A DNA stretch of 64,000 bases from Epichloe hybrida (taxonomy: Eukaryota > Ascomycota > Sordariomycetes > Hypocreales > Clavicipitaceae). The position numbers were made by a program, and so were the translations under genes. Positions 45,439-53,895 of this stretch are shown here, piece after piece (positions within the stretch are counted from its first letter, which is position 1; each line of letters opens with the position of its first letter). The DNA lies in contig JAFEKR010000012.1 in NCBI GenBank assembly GCA_019022495.1, positions 496,001-560,000 on the forward strand. The letters run 5' to 3'. The notes under the pieces are model-generated. The model was not told where the DNA came from and made no database searches. It saw only the letters and a program-made list of their open reading frames with translations.

Positions 45439-46847
45439 CTATACGGATGGCGGGGACCGGGCCAAGGCCCCATCGCTGATGATGATGCCTAGTATCCAGC
45501 AGTCGACGAGAAAGAAGCCCAGCGATGAGGCCCAGAGACCAGGGAAAAACGTGCTCCTGCCCAGAAACTCGAGCTGGTAGGCTTGCTGCAGCCATGCGCC
45601 CTGCGAGACGATCCATAGGACCAATGCGGAAATACCAACACTCGGCTTGCGAAGCATCGTTGAGGTTGGCAAATATAGCGGTAAGAAGATCATGTACCAC
45701 AGGAAATACTATGACGGAAGCAACGGTACTATCAGCCCATTGTCTACATCCACCGAGAACCGAAAGGATGTGGGACATACCTGCGACGTACAAACCTTGT
45801 TGAACGTGACAAAGGCAAATGTCTGCGCCATCATGCTCGTAGCAAGGTCTTTCTTGGCAAGGACGAGCGGAATCAAGACGCACGACAGGGAGAGCTGTGG
45901 CAGAAACGCCAGCGACTCCATGCGCAGCGAGGACGCGCCGGCGTCCGCGGAAGCGAGGTACAGCAGGACATTGTAAGGCGAGAAGTTATGGCGGTGGTCT
46001 ACGCGAGAGACGTGGTGGAGGTATGTTTGTACCAAGAAGGGATTGCCGTATCTGCGAAGAGTGAGAGGGAGAACCTTACGAGAAGGGAGATTGGGCGGCC
46101 GTACATGGAGTACATGAGCAGGTTCAAGCCCATGAATGCAGCGAAGCTCACGACGGCAAGCTTCACCCGCTGCGGTGACAGGAAGGCCATGATTCTGTCG
46201 GATTTCGACGGGGATTCCGCCTGCTTCGTCGCCGCCGCCGCCGCCGACGACGACTGGCCGCCGACTGCGAGATGCTCGTCGTCGTCGTCGTCCATGCACC
46301 ATAGTATGGCAGGAGCCCATATGAAGGGGTAGATCTTGAAATGGACGCCCAGACCGAGGACGAGGCCGGCGAGGGTGATTCTCCTGCTCTCTACTGCCCA
46401 CACCAGGGCCATGGACAGGACGCCGAGGAGGCCCTCGGAGCTGCCGCGCGTGCTGATGGTGGCGACCATGGGATTCCAGAGCCACAGGGCGGCGAAGGCG
46501 CCGGCTCGCTCCGACGACATGCCCCTCGCGCCGAGGACGCGCACAATCAGCCATCCTGCGAGGACATCGCTCAGCGCAAAGACGACCTTGCCGAAGGGGA
46601 AGAAGGAGGCGGTGGGCAGGAGGAGCCACGCCAGGAGAGGCGTGTAGCGGTACGTGTCGCGCGCGTAGGGGGACTGAGAGGAGGCGACGAGGCGGGAGGC
46701 GTCTGTGAAGACGAGGTAGTCTATGTCGGTGTACTTGATGGCAGAGTGGGCGTCCTGCCAGGTTCCGTAGAGGAGGAGGGCGAGCCGGAGGAGGAGGGCG
46801 ATGAGGAAGAGCGGGAGCGGCCGCAGGAGAGGGGATATTGATATCAT
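45439..46847 (-). CDS. gpi14: GPI mannosyltransferase 1 (GPI14 / PIG-M)
   Basis: Three exons: 46847-46105, 46051-45781, 45708-45439; introns 46104-46052 (GTACGG..CGCAG, 53 nt, phase 2) and 45780-45709 (GTATGT..CATAG, phase 0). Product 427 aa, the family's usual size, with many hydrophobic helices. It adds the first alpha-1,4-mannose to GlcN-(acyl)PI on the ER lumenal side, using dolichol-phosphate-mannose. The catalytic DxD lies in KYTDIDYLVFTDASR, followed by the hallmark SPYARDTYRYTPLLAWLL. The first junction gives MYSIYGNPFLVQTYLHH and then RVDHRHNFSPYN; the second gives FNKVCTSQYFLWYM. I start at 46847 because the upstream in-frame ATG (46934) would add 29 polar residues before the first helix. 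Divergent from the translin-type gene. Confidence 0.93.
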
Positions 46848-47106
46848 GGCGAAAAGGGCAATGGGAAATTTGCCGAGGCGATGGGGTAGGGCGCTCCTTT
46901 TATCATTATTGGAATTGCGAGGGTTTTGCGGCATGGCTGCACTAACATTTTTCTGCGAACCCCACTTGAAAGCTGCAACAACTTTCCCCCCTCATCGTGC
47001 CAAGGTAAGAGGGAACACAATATGTACATGCACTTGTGCGGCTTCATATCCATTACACGCACACGCACACACGCACGTCGTCGCAAAAGAAGCATCGGCA
47101 AGAGCC
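46848..47106. promoter_or_regulatory. Compact bidirectional promoter, GPI14 / translin-type gene
   Basis: Only 259 bp separate the two start codons. Contains CACACGCA repeats near 47055-47072. Confidence 0.5.
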
Positions 47107-48054
47107 ATGTCTGGAGGCACCAAGCGAGACCGAGACGGCAATGCACGCTCCAAGCCGGCGGGGGACCTGCCTCGCGGGCGCTTCCACGCCATGTTTGAAA
47201 CCTTCCGAGACGAACTCGACGAGCACCACGACAGGCGGGAGAGGATAGTGAAGGCGTCAAGGGACGTGACTGCCCAGAGCAAAAAGATGTGAGATGTCTC
47301 TCGCGTTATCATGGTCTCACTTATAATTACGCGGCCGTAAAGAACTAAACTCTCTCTGTACCAATTTCACAGCATCTTCGCACTGCAACGGTACAGTCCA
47401 ATCTCACTCAGTAAATCCCACGATTTGAAAACCCGCCTTTCAAGAAACTAACCACCCCCCCCCCCCCCCCCCCGCAGAGTCAAACACCTCAACCAGGCCC
47501 CGCCGCCCTCCACAGAAAAGGACATCGCCACGCGGCTCTCGGAAATCACCAAGCTTCTGGAATCCATCGCCCCGGACCTGACCTCGATCAACAGACACAG
47601 ATACACCTGGCCGCTACGATGTCTCGAGGAGCTCGTCGAAGCGCTTTCCTTCATGCACTACCTGCGCCACCAGCGGCTCATAACGCCCGAGGAGACGCAG
47701 GAGTCCATCCCCGCGGACATTGCGCTCACGCCGGAGGACTACATGTACGGTGTTTTCGACCTCTTTGGCGAACTGATGCGCTTTGCGACGGTGACGACGG
47801 CCCAGAACGGCGAGATGCTCGGCGGCGCGGACGGGAGGACGATACTGGCGGACATTCAGGAGCTGGGGTGCGCGTTCGAGCTGTTGCGGGAGGTTCCGAC
47901 AAAGGACTACAGGAGCAAGATGCAGGCGGCGAGGCAGAGCGTCAACAAGGTCGAGAAGCTGGGGTATGGGCTGGTCGTGAGGGGCAGTGAGCGGCCGAAG
48001 GGGTGGGTGCCGGATATGAAGGATGATGTGGCGGAGGCTGTGTCTCCGGTGTAG
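47107..48054 (+). CDS. Translin-family protein, TRAX-like
   Basis: Three exons: 47107-47288, 47373-47390 (18 nt) and 47478-48054; introns 47289-47372 (GTGAGA..CACAG) and 47391-47477 (GTACAG..CGCAG), both phase 2. Product 258 aa. Translin-fold helices: FHAMFETFRDELDEHHDRRE RIVKASRDVTAQSKK in two parts, then the micro-exon supplies IIFALQR, matching the conserved helix end of TRAX. Later markers are RLITPEETQESIPADIALTP EDYMYGVFDLFGELMRFA and ILADIQELGCAFELLREVP. Translin and TRAX form the C3PO RNase complex, in which TRAX provides catalytic carboxylates; whether they are retained was not checked residue by residue. The second intron ends in a run of 19 C's before GCAG. Confidence 0.9.
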
Positions 48055-48281
48055 CAGAATGAGGGAAGTCGGCCGCGCCGAGAGCATGTTTGGGAGGTTC
48101 AAGGTCTCGAGTTGTCGGATTGGTGATTACACTATTGGTGTTGTTGTAGTTGAGGTGACGAAGCCGAGACCACACCATGGTGCTTGATATTGGGGACCTT
48201 TTTTTCGAAAACGACTTGGGCTTGTAAAAAAAAGAAAGATGAGGATAGCAAAAAAAAAAGAGTACATCACGCCAGCTTGGC

Positions 48282-49106
48282 TTAAGGGTCGCGCCCATCC
48301 AAGCTCTTGACAATGACGTAGCTCGTACCCGCAGCCAAGACGCCAATGACGAGCGTCTGCGCCGCGCCCCTGAGCCCAGCCCCGTGGTTCCGGATGGCGA
48401 CGTAGTTCTTGACGTACCCAAAGACCAGCAGGATGACGACCGTCACAACCACGGACGCAAGCAGGGCGTCCCGGACCTCCGCGAGCAAAAAGTACGGAAC
48501 CATGGGCACCAGCCCGCCGACCAAGTAGCTCAGCCCCATGGTCAGTCCCGAGATGCACGCCCTGTGAACGCCGGGCTTTTCCTCCTCCTCGGCCCCCAAC
48601 CCCAGCGCAAAGTCCATCTTGAAGCGCACCCACTTGTCGCGGTCCGCGCAGAGCTCCTCGACCAGCGGCGCGGCGGCCCGTCTCGACACGCCGTACCTCT
48701 CGAGCATGCTGTACGTTTCCGACCGCCGCTCCTCGGGCAGCCGCGCGGCGTTGCGGGCGTCCTCCCTCTCCTCCCGCGACGAGTGCGTGTCCCGCTCCGT
48801 GACGGCCGCCAGGTAGGCCCCGAGGCCCATGGAGATCATGCCCGAGAAGAGCTCGGCCAGGCCGCCCATGATGACGAGCTTGGTGCTGCCCAGGCTGGAG
48901 AGGCCGGCCGTGAGGGCAAAGGGGACCGTGAGACCATCGGAGAAGCCGATGATGACGTCGCGCAGCACGTCGCCGTGGTCGAATCGCGACGACGTGCTGG
49001 ATAGCGAGCATGAGCCGTCTATGGATTTGGAGTCGTATGCTGTTGGGAAGGGCTGCTCGGTGCGAGGCTCTGGTGATGATAGGAGGGGGGATGATTCCGT
49101 GGCCAT
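48282..49106 (-). CDS. ccc1: CCC1/VIT-family vacuolar iron (manganese) transporter
   Basis: Single exon, 274 aa. Five hydrophobic segments are visible. TM1 has the signature DVIIGFSDGLTVPFALTAGL; TM2 region VIMGGLAELFSGMISMGLGA is followed by the cytoplasmic metal-binding helices (EREDARNAARLPEERRSETY.. LVEELCADRDKWVRFKMDFA). TM3-5 include GLTMGLSYLVGGLVPMVPYF and the Gly-rich C-terminal helix VIGVLAAGTSYVIVKSLDG. CCC1/VIT1 carriers move cytosolic Fe2+ or Mn2+ into the vacuole. The first 40 residues are Ser-rich and may be regulatory. Confidence 0.94.
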   Translation of the reverse strand: MATESSPLLSSPEPRTEQPFPTAYDSKSIDGSCSLSSTSSRFDHGDVLRDVIIGFSDGLTVPFALTAGLSSLGSTKLVIMGGLAELFSGMISMGLGAYLAAVTERDTHSSREEREDARNAARLPEERRSETYSMLERYGVSRRAAAPLVEELCADRDKWVRFKMDFALGLGAEEEEKPGVHRACISGLTMGLSYLVGGLVPMVPYFLLAEVRDALLASVVVTVVILLVFGYVKNYVAIRNHGAGLRGAAQTLVIGVLAAGTSYVIVKSLDGRDP

Positions 49107-49677
49107 CTTGGTTGGTGGCCGGCTTCCCGGGAAAAAAAGTTGTCGGGAGAGGGGAAGAAGACGTCTTGTTAATACAAATGCAGTGGTTTCATGATATTAG
49201 CTAGCGATGTAGTCTGTACGTTGGAAGCTATACCCATGGCTTCATATATCATTAAGCCAGTATTATTAAGCCAATTCTTCACGAATCATCCATCGTGCTT
49301 GGCCTTGTTAATTGACCAATCAAAACGCGTGCTTTAGTCAGCGCGCCGTGACGGTACGAACCCTGCCTGCGGTAGCTTACGTGATACCGTGTTTGGCGGA
49401 CAAAAGTGCGCTTGGGCCAATCACATGCCGTCTTGGACTTGTGCTTCCACGACAAGAATCTAAATCACAGTCACAACAGCAGGTACGGCAGACTACGGTG
49501 GATGGAATTCCTTGAGAAAGAAACCAAAATTTGCATTGGAATCAAATCAAACAAAATGTTGCGTTCCCCGTTAATGTCCTCCCTCAAAAATAAACAGTCG
49601 CTGAATCCCACACCATGCAAACGCCAGGCCCAGAGGCATCAAAACTTTCAACTCATTCCACAACCCCAACTCCCTTG
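49107..49677. other. Intergenic region
   Basis: Promoter of the iron transporter and 3' UTR of the next gene; no feature seen. Confidence 0.55.
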
Positions 49678-51619
49678 TCATTGCCCAGGCGGCGTGACGA
49701 TACTCTCGACTTTGGACGTAAGCCACCATAGGATGCGCTCTGCAATCGCATCGCTGTTCTTCTCGAGGAACATGAGATGGCCGTTCCCGGAAATGTGGTG
49801 CTCCTCCAGCCTCATCAAACTTATGTCAAGGCCGGCCTGTTTCAAAAAGGCAACAGTGGCTCCATCGTACTGGGAGTGTTGACTGGCCTCGGCAGTGACG
49901 ACAAGGTGGTCTTTCACCCTCTTGAGCTGGACCAGTTGCCGCGGCGCCGCTGCTGGCTCGGGTGACTCAGGCAGTAGCTGGCCATCGAGTCCGAACTGGA
50001 CGAGGTCCCCCTCTTGCTGCAAGAGGTAGATGGTGTCGGAGAGGCCCGTCAGGGTCGGGTATAGCTTCAACGGGGCCACCATGGCGCCGTTGGCGTCTTC
50101 GTTCAGGGGCAGGGGGGGGTCGAAGGTAAGAGGGACATCAGAGATGCCATACGGTCTCTTGCCGGGAATTTCGTGCACGATAGACCCGACGTGCCGGCCG
50201 TTGCCGAGCAGTACGCCGTTGCTGTACCGGATCTTGGGACAGCCTCCTGGTGGGCCGTAAGGCTCGACGGCAACAACTGCCTCGACGAGATGCGGGACCA
50301 TGTCTGCTGCCAGCCAAGACATGGTGGCCCCGGTTCCTTCTCCGACGAGGATCGTGGGCCGATTGTACATCCCCAGCAGGGTGACGAGGGCGTCTTGGCC
50401 GAGACGTTGTCGATCGCTTCTTGACATGTGCATATGGCTGGTCATGGCCTTGTAGTTATCAAAGGCGACATTACCCAGATGACCTGGCCATTTATTGTGA
50501 AGAGCTGACGTCTTCCATCCGATCACGGGCGACATTTCCGGAGCAACGAGCTCACGATGGACGATGTCGTCGTCGACTCTCTGTAATGGCAGTCCTGCCG
50601 AAGCCACGGCCTCTGGGGACACTTGGCAGTTGATGTTGCCCGGCATGTCGATGACCAGGACTTGGAAGCCTTTGGACAGGAAGAAGGAGGCCCAGCCTCT
50701 TCCGCCATCCGGCTTTTCATGCCAAATCTTGGAGGAAGTTAGCTTTTTTATTCGATACGGAATGAAAAAGAACAGGCAAAGCAATAGGGAAAGCAACAGG
50801 AAAAGCAACGGGGAAATAAATAGGAAAAGTAACAGTAAAATTAATAGGGAAAGCAGTAGGGAAGTAGGTAAAGCAATAGTAAAAATAATAGGGAGGGAAT
50901 AGGGAAGGGAATAGAGAAAGCGATAGGAAAAGTAATAGGGAAAGTAATAGAAAGTAATAGGGAAAGCAATAGGGAAAGCAATAGGGAAAGCAATAGTGAT
51001 AGCAAAAGGGATAGCAATAGGGATAGCAATAGGGAAAGCAATAGGGAAAGCAATAGTGATAGCAAAAGGGATAGCAATAGGGATAGCAATAGGGATAGCA
51101 ATAGGGATAGCAACATGGATAGCAATGGGGATAGCAATAGTGATAGCAAAAGGGATAGCAATAGGGATAGCAATAGGGATAGCAATAGGGAAAGTAATAG
51201 TAATAGTAGCAGGGATAGTAACAGGGAAAGCGATAGGGAAACAGATAGGAAAGAAAATAGGGGAATAAATAGGGACAATAACAACGACAACAACAGGGAC
51301 AACAACAGGGACAACAACAGGGACAGCAAAGGGACAGCAAAGGGACAGCAAAGGGACAGCACAGGGACAGCACAGGGAAAGAAATAAAAGAACGAGAGAA
51401 ACTTACTTTGCTAGTATGGTAATCCCCGTGTACGAGGCACACAATAGGAGTCTGAAGAACACTCGCAGGGTTCAACAGCTCGTGGACCACAAGGGGCCCA
51501 GCCCCCTGTGGCCCAGGTACATACTCCTGGGCCAGGAAACGAACATCGTCATCAAAAGACCCCGTGAGGTCGATAAAGTTGGCTGCTGAAGATCCAGCGA
51601 GATAGGAAGCAAAGTCCAT
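49678..51619 (-). CDS. Alpha/beta hydrolase-fold protein lacking the nucleophile serine
   Basis: Two exons, 51619-51407 and 50727-49678, phase-0 intron 51406-50728 (GTAAGT..CCAAG, with a GCTAACT branch-like motif). Product 420 aa. Exon 1 ends at the oxyanion region (PIVCLVHGDYHTSK) and exon 2 continues IWHEKPDGGRGWASFFLSKG then FQVLVIDMPG. The nucleophile elbow reads ILVGEGTGATMSW, where the family normally has GHSxG; no Ser is at the nucleophile position. The context DMVPHLVEAVVAVEPYGPPG and the C-terminal histidine candidate (HHISGNGHLMFLEKNS) are kept. It may be a non-catalytic member or use other chemistry. The intron is ten times the local norm and is filled by tandem repeats. Confidence 0.85.
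50740..51390 (-). repeat. Minisatellite filling the hydrolase intron
   Basis: Built of purine-rich (plus strand) units such as GGGATAGCAATA and GGGAAAGCAATA, changing toward AACAACAGGGAC and AGCAAAGGGAC at the exon 1 side. Period is 12 bases, often halving to 6. The transcript strand is therefore pyrimidine-rich. Confidence 0.95.
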
Positions 51620-53895
51620 TTTGGTAGGCTTGCTTGTATGTGAGGGGGTCGTTTGTGATTTCGGGGCTTTGATAAGTGAGAGGGGGTTTGATATGTGAGA
51701 AGGGCTTTGATGTGTAAGAAGAAGGGCTTTAGTATGCTAGAAGAAGTACTTTACTCTGTGAGAAAAAGAGCTTCTGCTGATGATACTGGCTTGAGTTGGG
51801 AAAGAAAGGGGGGGGGAAAGAGGAAGGAAGAGAGGGAGAAACAGGTCCTTCTTATAGTCAGGGTCCAAGAAACAGAGTTTGAAAGCCCCATGTTCATTTT
51901 TTTGTCGTGCTTCGCTAATGATGCGTGAAAGAATTTTTTGTGCCGTGTAAGTGTCGGCAAACGTGCTTGACTTTGGCGCTACGTGAAGACTTTGACCACC
52001 ACGCCGGGCTTTGACAGGGGTAAAACAAGAATGTGCTATGAAGAAACTTATTTGAAAACTCTTTTTCGCGCGAGGATGTAGGAGACTGTCACAGTGACGA
52101 CAGAAAGGGCGCAGGAGGGAACCACTAGACGAGGTGTGAGGACATATGCTTTGGGGCAGTGTCGTTCAAATAGACTATTGGCGTCACGAAGCTGCAGGCA
52201 CGGTCACTTTTGACGAAAGCTTATATACAGTGGTGGGAAGTTAGCTCCTCTTGCGGATGACTCATAAGGTAGTTGTGAAATGTTGACTGCCATTCCCATC
52301 ATCTCTCCTCATCTCACGACATTGTCGTCCGAGTAGCGTTGCAGCCGTTGCAGAGCCGCACCTCGTTGTCGATCCAGCGCAAGCAATGCGGGGAAGAACG
52401 CGGGGATCTTCTGGGTTGTCAAGGATATCTGGGTTGTGAGGGGAAAAAAACAAGTTTCATTTGTTTCGTTTTGGGTTTTTGCAAAAAAAGATCGAAACAT
52501 GACGGTGTACTCAGCCCGCATACAATAGACTTTGCACATGCAAAATCAGCCTCCCGGCCTGCATGGAGGAAAGTCAATACGGGGTCTAGGGAAGGCAATC
52601 GCGGCATGCCAAAGTTTGTCTCGATGCGGACAAGTTGCCTGATTTACAAGTTGTTCTTTTCGCCAGGGGGGGGGGGATGATAGTTGTCAGTCAGTGTGTG
52701 ATGGTGAAGAAGAAGAGAGATTCACGACACTCTACACTTCGGCCTTATTGATTGGCCAAGAAGTCCAAGCGAAATCCTTTTGATTGCCACGAAAAGATGG
52801 CAAGTGCTCGTTCTCGGGTGCGGAAACAGCTTGTCCTCCTGAGTCCTGACCGGGTACCCAGACACTTCCTTCCTTTGCAAACGCACCACGCACACGACCC
52901 AACCTCGTCTCAGCCAGCCAGAGTTTCAAGCCCGTCGCGAGCTTATCGCGAAAATACACATCAGGCTTCCTCGATTCGACAAGCCACCAAAATCTTCCCG
53001 TAGCTTCGTACCCAGTGTCCGCATTCGCGAGCCGCAGACCCCCAAGAGTCAGTCAGTCAGTCCATCCCTGGGCCCTCTGCCCGGTCCATCATGAATCTTC
53101 TGTCCCTTTCTCCCCATTTCCATTCCCGCTGCAAACAGTTGTACACCTTTTTGTCCACCATGGAAGCCTGCTAACCCGGGTCATAGGCCTCGTGCCTTTA
53201 ATCTCGACAGATTCACCCCCATTTGCGATGCTGGAAGGCCCAGTTCTTGTGATTTGGGGTAGCCTTATACTTCTGTTGTTGTGGAACGATAATAATAATG
53301 AGGTTGCCCATATCCTGGCTTTCTTTCTGGCGATTTTGTTCATGTTGGTTTGTACTTCTTTATTTTTTGGGGGGTAGGCTAGTTGTCATTGGGCCGGACT
53401 AACATGTCATAGAACTGCCTGATGATTGGTGAGGGATAACTTATGTCGATGAGAGCCCGTCAGGAACGGACTTGCGATATGGGCATGGGGAACGATGTAC
53501 CGTCATCTCATCAATTTCCTTTCCTTTTCTTCATCATCAATAGTTGCGGCCAACGCGGCGGATCAGCAGGAATATCTGATCCAAACCCATTGTCGCCGGC
53601 CCTGCCCAGCCAAGGAGACAATTGACATCCGTGTGTGCTCCGTCGAAGCTATTTATTATCCATCGATGAGAGCTGCATCTTATCTCAGATGAAAATAATA
53701 CGACTCAATGGAACATTGTCATGGCAAGACTTGATATTTGAACCGCCGTGCTCATTACTATGCTGGGGATAACTCTCCCCCTTGCCGGTGCTTTACGCTC
53801 GTGAAATGTTTCCTATACTTTACACTTTTGTACACCATCGACTTTCCCCAGTCAGTATGCTCCTTACTCTACGCGAAACGCTTCCGTTTCCTATC
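51620..53895. other. Gene-poor region, 2.3 kb
   Basis: Only short frames, apart from a possible 49-codon membrane-type ORF at 53229. GGTTTGAT/GAAGGGCTTTGA-type short repeats lie near 51660-51735. A G-run is present at 52667-52676. Confidence 0.5.
53229..53378 (+). CDS. Possible 49-aa two-helix membrane peptide
   Basis: Open frame MLEGPVLVIWGSLILLLLWN followed by a short Asn-rich turn and a second hydrophobic helix (VAHILAFFLAILFMLVCTSL). Two hydrophobic helices in so short a frame are suggestive, but no family is recognised, and it could be a chance frame or one exon of an unseen gene (donor- and acceptor-like sequences occur downstream). Confidence 0.2.

Noticed and set aside
48127..49011. 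Long open frame on the minus strand in another phase over the iron transporter
   Set aside because: Shadow of GC-rich coding sequence; the other phase has the complete CCC1/VIT family motifs.
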